64,000 bases of DNA from an uncultured Latescibacterota bacterium. GTDB taxonomy: Bacteria > Latescibacterota > UBA2968. Made by a program: the position numbers and the translations under genes. Below, one piece after another: positions 38,747 to 47,214 of this stretch. The notes beneath the pieces are model-generated. The model was given only the letters and a program-made list of their open reading frames with translations, was not told the origin of the DNA and did no database searches. Location of the stretch: positions 3,254,385 through 3,318,384 of the forward strand of contig OY282377.1 of the NCBI GenBank assembly GCA_958295785.1, given 5' to 3'. The number at the start of each line of letters is the position of its first letter. The stretch's first letter is position 1.

Positions 38747-41700
38747 ATGAAATCCCGATACTCCCCCCTGTGGTCAATCCTGTCTTGTCTCGCGTTGCTC
38801 TGCCCGTGCGCGGCATTTGCAACGCCGGGCCTGCGCCCGAAAATCGGCGCGTCAACGCTCGAAGCGTTTTTGCGCGACGACCCGCAATCCGCGGCTTATT
38901 TCCCCCGCAGACGCGCTTATGCCACCCCCACGGCGCAATTGTTGGACGCGGAAGCCCCGTACCGCCTGAAGGTTTTCCGCGACCTGGGCGGCATGCCTTA
39001 TGGCCTGCCGATGATTATTGACCTGGGCGAATTTGCGCGCTACAAATTTCGCAATGACGCCTATCGCCTCGCGCAAGAACGCCTGGGCAGCAGCGTGAAT
39101 ACCGACGGCGAAGGCGAGGGGTTGATCGATGTCAAAATTCCGTTTCGCGTGCCCAAACGCCTGAGCGCGATCACGGGCGAAGGGGAAACCAATCTCACCA
39201 TCAGGGGCCGCCGCCGCATTGAACTGTCCGGGGTCTCACAGTACACCTTGGGCGAGGCGCAAGCGGCCACGGCGCGCACGTCGCGCTTTCCAACCATCAA
39301 TTTTGAACAAGACGCCCAACTCACGGTTGAAGGCAACATCGGCGACCGCATCACGGTTTCGCTCGAGCAAAACAGCGCGCAGAACTTTAATCTGACCGAT
39401 GGCCTGCGCCTGCAATACAAAGGCGATGAAGACAGCATCATCGAAACCATAGAGGCCGGCAGCACGTCGCTCACCTTGCCCGGCACGCGCTTGATCGGAT
39501 TCAGCGGCGGCAACCGGGGCGGGTTGTTCGGCATCAAAACGCGCAGTCGGGTCGGCGCGGTCAATTTTACGGTTGTCACGTCGCAAGACAAGGCATCGTC
39601 CGACCGCAAAACCTTTACGGGTCAGGCCGAAGAATCGTCTTCTGAAATCAATGATTACAGATACATCCAAAATATGTACTTTTTTATCGACGAATTTTAC
39701 CGGGAAAACTTCCGCAACGGCCTGCTTCCCGCGCCAAATAACCGCGTCAATGTGCAAAGCGTGCGCGTGTTCATCAACGATTTTAACGCACAAAACGACC
39801 TCGAAGACTCGGCCATTCCCGGCGTGGCCTATGTTTCATGGAACAATGGTTCGCCCGATGAAGCGGGGTCGCGCCGCTTTGACAAGGGCGTTGAAGAAGG
39901 CACGTTTCACGAACTCAGCCCCTCTGATTTTACGGTCTTGCCCGAAGGCTATCTCATTCATGAACGCGGCCCGGTCTCGCAGGGATACACGCTCGCGGTT
40001 GCGTATCAAACCGCGGCAGGGGCGACCTTTGGCGACATCCAATTTATTCCAGAGCCGGGCAATCCAGACAAAAAAATTCAGCTCAAGCTCATCAAGGCCA
40101 GGCAGCAACGCCCCTCGGACCCGACGTGGAAACTTTCGTGGCGCAATGTCTATTCTCTCAGATCGCGCAACATCGATCCCAACGGCTTGCTCGTGGGCAT
40201 CTTTCTCACAGTGCCGGGCGAAAATCCGCAGGACAATCAGGAAGGCAACCCATACCTGCAAATTTTTGGCCTCGACCGGCACACCAATGGATCTTCCGAA
40301 TCCTCCCCGCCGGATCAGAGAATCGACATCGGCACGGGCAATGAAATCCCCGGTCTCATCCTTTCCCGAGGCCATCTCGTGTTTCCCTTTCTCGAGCCGT
40401 TTGGCGAACAGGGCTTGGGCGCGCCCGACCTCGAGGTGCGCGTGCCGGATATCTACACGGAAACCAATTCCGCCAACCGCACCGAAGCCGGGCGTTATGT
40501 GATCACGGTGCGCTCGACGAGCCGCGCAACCGAATACACCCTCGGGATTAAGCTGATCAGAGACAGCGAAGTCGTGCGTCTGAACAACCGAACCCTTGAA
40601 CGCGACAAAGACTATACGATAAATTACGAACTCGGACGGTTGAAATTTATCGGGGACGCGGAAAACGAAGTGTCTGACCCCACCGCCGATCTGGACATCT
40701 CGTATCAAAACGAAGACCTATTCGGCCTAGGCGCGCAGTCCAAAAGCCTGTTGGGCTTTCGCCTCGAGCGGCCCTTTGACGATCAGTATTCGCTCGTCGG
40801 CATGACCTTGCTCTACAGCAATCAGAGCACGGCGAACCACCGCGTGCGGGTCGGGCAAGAACCCGCGCGCACGATTTTGTGGGATGCCAATGCGCGCTTT
40901 CGGATGCAACCCCAGCTCTTGACCTCTCTCGTCAACTCGATCCCGCTGGTGAACACGCAAACGCCTTCGTCTATCGACATCGACTTTGAAATCGCGCAGA
41001 GTTTGCCAAACCCCAACACGCGAGGTGTGGCCTATATCGACGATTTTGAAGGCTCGTCGAGCAGCGATGCCTTTCCGATAGGCAAACTCGCGTGGAGTCG
41101 CGCAAGCGTGCCCACGCGCAACAACAGACCGCTCGCATTGCCACAGGGGCGGCTGACTTGGTACAACCCCCTCGACCGCGACCGCACAACCCTCTCCCAA
41201 ATTCAGCCCACCCGCGACGACATCAGCGCGGAGCAAGACATCGTGGATATTTTCAAACTGCGCTTTGACCCCGCGCGCAGCAATGGGTTTCCCACGCGCA
41301 CGCACAACGACCAAAATGGCATTCCCCAACGCTCGTGGGCGGGCGTGATGCGCTATGCCAATCTCAGCGACCTGTCGCGGGAAAAATTTATCGAACTCTG
41401 GATTCGGGGCGACGACGGCCATTTGCACATCGACTTGGGCGATATATCCGAGCGGGTCAGCTTGCCGTTGGATCACCCCGTTCACAACGCCCCGGACGAC
41501 CGCGACCGGTTCCCGAGCGGCTTTCGCACAGAAGACAAACCCATCGGCGGATTGCCCACCGGCGACGACATTGTCGTCGAAGAAGAGGACATCGGCCTCG
41601 ACGGCCTCACAGACGCCGAAGAAGCCGAGGTCTTTAGAAAAATATTCCCAGGGTCAACCGCGCCCGCCGACCCCGCAGGCGATAATTTTCAAGACATCGA

Positions 41701-44700
41701 CCAAAATACGACGGATATTCGAAGCCGCTATCCCGCAGGGCTCAACGGCACGCAGAACAACCGAGCAGAGCGGCAATCGCGCCCGGATACCGAAGACCTC
41801 AACAGCAATGGGTTTCTCGACCAGCGCGAGAGCTTTATTCGCTACAGCGTGGATTTGAGCACCAACCGGGGCCTGTCTCCGGAAACGGGCGCGTTTACCG
41901 GCCCGTCCCTGCTCGTGCCCGGCACCGAATCCGACCTCTTTCCCGAATTGCGCGGCGTAGCCAATCCGCCGTGGCGCCTGTTGCGTATTCCCCTCAAGGG
42001 GCAAGACGCGCCCCGCACTTTTGAGGGCAGCCCGGATACCACCTTTACCAGCGCGATTGGCTTTGCGCGCCTGTGGCTCGAACACAGCGACACCACCACG
42101 GTTGAAATCTATACCTTTGCGACCACCGGCAACACTTGGCAGGAAGACCCGGCGCCCATCGGGCAATTGTCGGGCGATTTTCAGATTTCGACCATCGGCA
42201 CCGGCAACTCTTTTTACGAATCGCCCGCGGGCCTCGAACGCGAAATCGATCCCACCACCGGCATCCGCCTGTCTGAAAATTCCTTGGTCATCGAATTTGT
42301 CGATCTCTACCCGGGCGAATCCATCTCTGCGTCTCGCACTTTTGCCAAGGGTGAAAACTACACCAATTACGGCGCGATGAAGTTGTTTGTCCACGGGGGC
42401 AACCCCTCCTTGCCGACTTATGACGTCAATTTCCCAGACGCAGCCGACACCTTGGGCGCAGGCCCCAGCTCCATTGAATTTTTTATGCAATTTTCCCCCA
42501 TCAATTCCGACACCCTCAATTTTTACGAATACCGCTCTCGGGTCTATCGCGGCTGGGCCGAAGAAACCAATACCGTGCGAATCGATCTCGAACTCATGTC
42601 GCAACTCAAGGGCCAATTGCTCGACCTCCAAACCGCCGGTCAAGAATCGGACACCGTGCGCGTGTCGCTTCGCCGCGGCGAGTTCCTCGCGCGCTACGAC
42701 CGCGGAGGCAATCGCATCGAAATAGAAGTTGACGGCCACACCTATCTCGTGCGCGGCAATCCCGCGCTGTCGTCGATCAGCGCGTTTACCGTGGGCGTCC
42801 GCAACCTGGGCGACCACATCTTGATGGGCAAAAACGAAATTTGGCTCGACGAATTGCACGTGGATAATATTCGCAAAAAACCCGCCTTGTCCGCGCTGGC
42901 AGACACGCGCATGAAGCTTGCGGATTTGGGCAATTTGACGGTCAATTTGGAGCGCAGAAGCGGAGATTTTCAAGACCTGCAAGGCAATGCCTCGGGCAAC
43001 ACCACCACGCGCTTCAACTTCGACAGCCAGATCAACATCGACAAATTCTTTCCCACCGAGTGGAACGCCTCCATCCCGATGCGATTCAGCTACAACCGGT
43101 TCTCGTCCAGCCCGCGCATTCGCCCGGGGTCCGACATCGTGCTCACCCCGGAACAAAAAACCAATGAAAGCGACGTGCGCTCGCAGACGCGCTTTAGCAT
43201 TTCGCTCAGAAAGCGACCGGCGCGCGAAAACCCCAGCTTGCTGTCGCGCATTTTATTTGACAAAGCCTCTACATCGCTCAACTACAGTTCCGACGCCTCG
43301 ACCACGGGCGCGATCACGCAGCGCAGGCAAAGCCAAAACCAGAACTTAAACGGCAACATGACCTACAATCAGGCGTGGTCGCAGCGCAAATCTTATGCCA
43401 TTTTTAAGTGGTTTCCCTTTTACAAGCCGCTCAAAGAAGCGCAGTTTTTTTACCTGCCCACCAGCGTCAATTACAACCTGCGATTTAATCGCGGCGTGTC
43501 GGATCAGACCTCGTTTCGCGCCGTGGCGAACGATACGTCAAACGTGATCGACACGGTGCGAGAAACCTTCAACCTGAGTGAAAATTACGCCATCAAACTC
43601 TCGCCCTTTCGCAGCCTGAACGCGGATTATTCGCTCAATATCGCCCGCGATTTACGCAATGGCTATGCCCTGACCCAACTCCAATTTGGCCGCGAAACAT
43701 CGCGCACGCAGGCGATCAATTTCCGGTTTACGCCGCGCCTCTCCAACTGGCTCACGATCAACCCCTCGTATTCGGCCAATTACAACGACCGCTTTGAAAT
43801 CGGCGGCGAGCGCGTGCAACACGGCAGCATTCGGCGCGGACTTTCCGTTACGAGCACGCAAACCGCGCAAGCGCGCGTCAACTTCAACCTGCCCGGTTTG
43901 TTTCAACGCTGGGCGCGCAAATCCGGCAAAGACGGTTTTTCCATTTTGCAATGGGTTGGCAAAGCGGGGGCGCGGCTTCAGAATGTGACGAGCAGCATTT
44001 CCCGAAACACGTCCAACAACCTGTTTGGGCTTACGGCCCGCCCGTCATTGGCCTACCAATTCGGCTTTACAGATACCATTGATGTCCCCTCTGTCACCAC
44101 GGGCACGGGCACGCGGGTCAACGCGAAAACCATCCGCAATCAGGCGCAGGCATCCAGTGGGGTTCGCCTGCCCTTGGGCCTGAATTTCAACACCTCTGCC
44201 ACGTATTCCCAAAACGAACGGCGCGGCAACACACTCGGCAAAGACGATCAGATCGTTTTTCCCAAACTGGACATGAGTTGGCGCGGCCTCGACCGCGTGC
44301 CCATCATCGGCTGGTTGTGGGTCAGTTCCAACGCCAATTTTGGCTACCAAGAATCGCGCATCCGGCGCGGGGATGGCGGCCTCGACCTCAGCGAGCGTTT
44401 TATCACGAGCGATGCCAAGGAAACCGCTTTCAATCCGCTTTTCCAGTGGAGCGCGCGCTGGAAAGGCGATGTGAATACGACTTTTAGCCGCCGCCAAACC
44501 CAAACAGATGACATTCGCTATCAGCGCAATGTGACCACCGATACAACGGCTGCCCAACCCTCGCTTGCGGACCGCTTGATCGGAACCACCCTGACAAAAA
44601 ACAGCACCCTGCAAGCGGACACGCGCTATTCGCTTCAGGGAAGATTTCAGCGCAACTTAGAACTCAATATTTCCTTTTCGCGCACCAAAAATATCCAAAC

Positions 44701-44920
44701 CGAAATCCCGCGCAGTGCAGCGCCAGATGTGATCGCAGAACCCATTATCCGCCAGAACACGACGTCTTGGTCCGTCACTTTGGGCACCCAATATGGGTTT
44801 AGCTCGCGCTTTACGGGCGGCACCACGTTTCGCCATGAACGGCGCATCGACAAGTTGCGCGATGACCTGACCAATGTGATCTGGGATTTTCGATTATGGG
44901 GCGAGATTGGGTTTCAGTAA
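38747..44920 (+). CDS. sprA: SprA-like giant outer-membrane protein (type IX secretion/gliding type)
   Basis: ATG 38747 gives a signal peptide (LWSILSCLALLCPCAAFATP) and 2057 residues; longer open frame upstream lacks a signal. The N-terminal part has the SprA pattern SRFPTINFEQDAQLTVEGNI, then GDRITVSLEQNSAQNFNLTD, KGDEDSIIETIEAGSTSLTL and GGLFGIKTRSRVGAVNFTVV. In the middle are VAYIDDFEGSSSSDAFPIG, a conserved SprA element, and an acidic Asp-rich loop. The final 700 residues alternate short strands as in a very large barrel, ending GEIGFQ. In Bacteroidota SprA (Sov) is the 36-strand translocon of the type IX system; no other T9SS gene is visible here. It is downstream of rseP with its own candidate promoter. 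Confidence 0.85.
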   Translation: MKSRYSPLWSILSCLALLCPCAAFATPGLRPKIGASTLEAFLRDDPQSAAYFPRRRAYATPTAQLLDAEAPYRLKVFRDLGGMPYGLPMIIDLGEFARYKFRNDAYRLAQERLGSSVNTDGEGEGLIDVKIPFRVPKRLSAITGEGETNLTIRGRRRIELSGVSQYTLGEAQAATARTSRFPTINFEQDAQLTVEGNIGDRITVSLEQNSAQNFNLTDGLRLQYKGDEDSIIETIEAGSTSLTLPGTRLIGFSGGNRGGLFGIKTRSRVGAVNFTVVTSQDKASSDRKTFTGQAEESSSEINDYRYIQNMYFFIDEFYRENFRNGLLPAPNNRVNVQSVRVFINDFNAQNDLEDSAIPGVAYVSWNNGSPDEAGSRRFDKGVEEGTFHELSPSDFTVLPEGYLIHERGPVSQGYTLAVAYQTAAGATFGDIQFIPEPGNPDKKIQLKLIKARQQRPSDPTWKLSWRNVYSLRSRNIDPNGLLVGIFLTVPGENPQDNQEGNPYLQIFGLDRHTNGSSESSPPDQRIDIGTGNEIPGLILSRGHLVFPFLEPFGEQGLGAPDLEVRVPDIYTETNSANRTEAGRYVITVRSTSRATEYTLGIKLIRDSEVVRLNNRTLERDKDYTINYELGRLKFIGDAENEVSDPTADLDISYQNEDLFGLGAQSKSLLGFRLERPFDDQYSLVGMTLLYSNQSTANHRVRVGQEPARTILWDANARFRMQPQLLTSLVNSIPLVNTQTPSSIDIDFEIAQSLPNPNTRGVAYIDDFEGSSSSDAFPIGKLAWSRASVPTRNNRPLALPQGRLTWYNPLDRDRTTLSQIQPTRDDISAEQDIVDIFKLRFDPARSNGFPTRTHNDQNGIPQRSWAGVMRYANLSDLSREKFIELWIRGDDGHLHIDLGDISERVSLPLDHPVHNAPDDRDRFPSGFRTEDKPIGGLPTGDDIVVEEEDIGLDGLTDAEEAEVFRKIFPGSTAPADPAGDNFQDIDQNTTDIRSRYPAGLNGTQNNRAERQSRPDTEDLNSNGFLDQRESFIRYSVDLSTNRGLSPETGAFTGPSLLVPGTESDLFPELRGVANPPWRLLRIPLKGQDAPRTFEGSPDTTFTSAIGFARLWLEHSDTTTVEIYTFATTGNTWQEDPAPIGQLSGDFQISTIGTGNSFYESPAGLEREIDPTTGIRLSENSLVIEFVDLYPGESISASRTFAKGENYTNYGAMKLFVHGGNPSLPTYDVNFPDAADTLGAGPSSIEFFMQFSPINSDTLNFYEYRSRVYRGWAEETNTVRIDLELMSQLKGQLLDLQTAGQESDTVRVSLRRGEFLARYDRGGNRIEIEVDGHTYLVRGNPALSSISAFTVGVRNLGDHILMGKNEIWLDELHVDNIRKKPALSALADTRMKLADLGNLTVNLERRSGDFQDLQGNASGNTTTRFNFDSQINIDKFFPTEWNASIPMRFSYNRFSSSPRIRPGSDIVLTPEQKTNESDVRSQTRFSISLRKRPARENPSLLSRILFDKASTSLNYSSDASTTGAITQRRQSQNQNLNGNMTYNQAWSQRKSYAIFKWFPFYKPLKEAQFFYLPTSVNYNLRFNRGVSDQTSFRAVANDTSNVIDTVRETFNLSENYAIKLSPFRSLNADYSLNIARDLRNGYALTQLQFGRETSRTQAINFRFTPRLSNWLTINPSYSANYNDRFEIGGERVQHGSIRRGLSVTSTQTAQARVNFNLPGLFQRWARKSGKDGFSILQWVGKAGARLQNVTSSISRNTSNNLFGLTARPSLAYQFGFTDTIDVPSVTTGTGTRVNAKTIRNQAQASSGVRLPLGLNFNTSATYSQNERRGNTLGKDDQIVFPKLDMSWRGLDRVPIIGWLWVSSNANFGYQESRIRRGDGGLDLSERFITSDAKETAFNPLFQWSARWKGDVNTTFSRRQTQTDDIRYQRNVTTDTTAAQPSLADRLIGTTLTKNSTLQADTRYSLQGRFQRNLELNISFSRTKNIQTEIPRSAAPDVIAEPIIRQNTTSWSVTLGTQYGFSSRFTGGTTFRHERRIDKLRDDLTNVIWDFRLWGEIGFQ

Positions 44921-44965
44921 AACGGCGAGAGGGTGGTCTTCTCGCGTCTCATGTCTTGTATCTTT

Positions 44966-44992
44966 GGGCGGGCACGGGGGCATCGCCCCTAC
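44966..44992. repeat. Palindromic intergenic repeat unit
   Basis: GGGCGGGCAC...CATCGCCCCTAC preceded by TGTATCTTT, as in the 110-bp array, and followed by TCCGCGCAATCCGCGC words, between sprA and the comEA-like gene. Confidence 0.8.
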
Positions 44993-45083
44993 GTTTTTGT
45001 GGGGTTGGTTTTCGCCTTTCATCCGCGCAATCCGCGCAATCTGCTTAATCCGCGATCCATCTTAACCTCTTACGGACTTTCCC

Positions 45084-45410
45084 ATGTTCACCTTCAATCG
45101 CAACGAACAAATCATCCTGTTGCTGCTTTGCTGCATTCTCATTGTGGGCATTGTGATCCGGTATCTCGACAGCAGGGACCCGGACAGCATTCCCAATTTT
45201 GAGGTGCAAAAAAGTGCCGTGCCCGTTCCCGAAGAAAAAACAGAATTTGAACGCCTGCCCGGCATTGGCCCTCAAATTGCGGCGCGCATCGTGGCTTACC
45301 GCGAACAGAACGGGGCATTTAAGCGCGTTGAGGAGATTACAAAGGTTAGAGGGATTGGCGCCAAAACCCTCGAGCGGCTGCGCCCCCATCTCACCGTGAG
45401 CACGCCATGA
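45084..45410 (+). CDS. ComEA-like helix-hairpin-helix protein
   Basis: The 108-residue protein has one N-terminal membrane helix (QIILLLLCCILIVGIVIRYL), a short linker, and a pair of helix-hairpin-helix units: FERLPGIGPQIAARIVAYRE and VEEITKVRGIGAKTLERLRP. This is the layout of ComEA, the periplasmic, membrane-anchored DNA receptor for natural transformation. Small HhH proteins of unknown role look the same. Its stop overlaps the next start by four bases (ATGA), so it is translationally coupled to the PilM-like gene, which favours a DNA uptake or pilus context. The start is ATG 45084. Confidence 0.85.
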   Translation: MFTFNRNEQIILLLLCCILIVGIVIRYLDSRDPDSIPNFEVQKSAVPVPEEKTEFERLPGIGPQIAARIVAYREQNGAFKRVEEITKVRGIGAKTLERLRPHLTVSTP

Positions 45411-46207
45411 GCACAGCGACGGGCATTCATATCTCGGACAACACACTGCGCGTGGTCTGCCTCGAAAAATTGGGCCATGTATATCATCTCAAGGGCCTCC
45501 TGACCCAGCGCGTATCGGTTTCATGTGATTTTGATTCAGCAGTGCCCGAGCCATTTGTCGAAGCATTGCGCGAGGCATGTGATCGCTTGCCAAAACCCCT
45601 CGGCACCCTGTCGTTTGCCCTTTCGGATTATCACATCCAAAAAGTGCCCCTCGAGGTCGCATCAGCAGAAGACCGCCGCGAGCAGGTTTTGTGGGAAGCG
45701 TCTCAGGCACTCATTTCTCCGCTTGACGACTTTGAGATCGACTTTGTTGCGGCGGGCCGTGCGGCTTTTTGGATTGCAATACGCAAAGAGGTGATTGGCA
45801 CCTACGAAGCCCTGTGTCACGCGCTTGGTCAAACCCGCGTGCATCTCACTGCCTCGCCTTTTGCCCTTTTTCATGCCGGGCTGATCGCCCGTGTATGGCA
45901 ACCCGGGCCGCAGCTGTCTGTTCACCGCGATTCTGCCGGATCTTTTTGCATCTCCGTTGAAAATGGCGTTTTAACCGCTGTTGGGACAGACTGGCACGCG
46001 GTCGCCCGTCTCCCCTGCAAACGGGTTTATCTGTCCGGAGACAGAACGGACATTGCCCCCTCAGCAGAACGCGACTTTGTGGCATATCCCACATTTCGCG
46101 GGATAAACACGGCGCGATTGCCAAACCGAGACCGCGCAGAACTCGAACACCCGGGCAAATTTGCCCTTGCCCTCGGCGCAGCCGCGCACAACTTATTACA
46201 AATTTAA
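45407..46207 (+). CDS. PilM-like actin-fold protein
   Basis: The 266-residue product starts GIHISDNTLRVVCLEKLGHV, the first beta hairpin of the PilM/FtsA ATPase fold. It then has LGTLSFALSDYHIQKVPLEV, then REQVLWEASQALISPLDDFE and IDFVAAGRAAFWIAIRKEVI. These parallel PilM blocks in which a P-x-x-x-x-x-E-x-x-x-x-V-x-W-E-x-x-x-x-[IL]-P motif is followed by the second strand set. It is shorter than typical PilM (about 350) and the ATP-binding loops are weak, so it may not bind nucleotide. It overlaps the comEA-like gene and precedes the NYN gene by 20 bp. No pilN, pilO or pilQ gene follows. Confidence 0.6.
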   Translation: MSTATGIHISDNTLRVVCLEKLGHVYHLKGLLTQRVSVSCDFDSAVPEPFVEALREACDRLPKPLGTLSFALSDYHIQKVPLEVASAEDRREQVLWEASQALISPLDDFEIDFVAAGRAAFWIAIRKEVIGTYEALCHALGQTRVHLTASPFALFHAGLIARVWQPGPQLSVHRDSAGSFCISVENGVLTAVGTDWHAVARLPCKRVYLSGDRTDIAPSAERDFVAYPTFRGINTARLPNRDRAELEHPGKFALALGAAAHNLLQI

Positions 46208-46227
46208 TCATGGAGATCCCATAACAC

Positions 46228-46974
46228 ATGGCAGACCTTAAAGATCAAATTCAACAAATACGAGAGGAGATGGCGCGCATTGAGCAAAAATTGGATCAGA
46301 TCACGGCCTTTCCAGTGCGAGACCTTCAAGAGATCAAGTCGCGGGTTTTCAAAGAAGCCATTAGCGGCGCGCGGGAACGTCGGGAAATTTTTTCTATGCT
46401 CGCTGAAATTCAAAAAAATATCGCGGCCTTGCAAGCCAGTGCCGAACGCCGATTTCGCCGCCGCACAGACATTCCCGATACCGAATTGCGGGTCGGGATT
46501 TTTGTCGATGTACAAAATATCTTTTACGCGGCAAACGAGTTCGATGCGCGGCTCGATTTTGCAAAACTGCTCGAACGCAGCGTGGGCAAACGCCGCCTAA
46601 TCCGCGCGATTGCTTATGTCGTGCAATCGCCCAACGTCGATCAAAGCAGCTTTATTTCTATGCTCCAACAAAAGAGCTACGAAGTTCGGAGCAAAGATTT
46701 GCGCCAGCGCAACGACGGGTCGGCCAAAGGCGATTGGGATATGGGCATGGCCATCGACATCATGCGATTTGTCGATAAACTCGACGTGGTGATCCTCGTG
46801 AGCGGCGATGGCGATTTTGTCCCCCTGGTCGATCTCGTCAAAACCCTAGGGCCGCGCGTTGAGGTCATCTCCTTTACCCACAACACGGCCCGCGATCTCG
46901 TCAACAGCGCGGATGAGCACATCCCCATTGAGGAAGCCCTGCTCTGGCGGACGGAAAGGCGGATCGCGGATTAA
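46228..46974 (+). CDS. NYN-domain (LabA/DUF88-type) putative ribonuclease
   Basis: Residues 1-75 are a coiled coil (DQIQQIREEMARIEQKLDQI). The NYN domain follows (about 88-235): RVGIFVDVQNIFYAANE with the first conserved Asp and Asn, GDWDMGMAIDIMRFVDKLDV with the second acidic group, and VVILVSGDGDFVPLVDLVKT with the S-G-D-x-D motif. This PIN-like fold is a metal-dependent nuclease, thought to act on RNA; LabA-type members include regulators. All four acidic positions are present, so it should be active. It is 20 bp behind the PilM-like gene and probably co-transcribed. The coiled-coil head may mediate oligomerisation. Confidence 0.85.
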   Translation: MADLKDQIQQIREEMARIEQKLDQITAFPVRDLQEIKSRVFKEAISGARERREIFSMLAEIQKNIAALQASAERRFRRRTDIPDTELRVGIFVDVQNIFYAANEFDARLDFAKLLERSVGKRRLIRAIAYVVQSPNVDQSSFISMLQQKSYEVRSKDLRQRNDGSAKGDWDMGMAIDIMRFVDKLDVVILVSGDGDFVPLVDLVKTLGPRVEVISFTHNTARDLVNSADEHIPIEEALLWRTERRIAD

Positions 46975-47004
46975 ACGGATTGCGCGGATGAAAGGCGAGT
47001 ATGT

Positions 47005-47021
47005 GTAGGGGCGCCCGCCCG
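47005..47021. repeat. Short variant of the palindromic unit
   Basis: GTAGGGGCGCCCGCCC followed by GAAGATACAAG, the inverted flank of the array type. Two other short variants lie at 49176-49194 (GTAGGGGCGCGGCCCC) and 49218-49232. The gap 46975-47214 also contains GGTCAGCAGTCAGC heptamer remnants and no gene. Confidence 0.6.
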
Positions 47022-47214
47022 AAGATACAAGACGTCCGCCTAGCCACCAGGCCCTAAGCGGTCAGCAGTCAGCAAAACATGCGATCAGGGGTGAAGCGGC
47101 AGAGGCTGATAGCTACACGCGAAGCACAATAGTAAAGCCGATGGTTGCCCCTAATCTCAGTGGTGAAGCCCACCAGTCCCAAATCTCCAACCCCGCTTCA
47201 CAGAGAAACGACCT

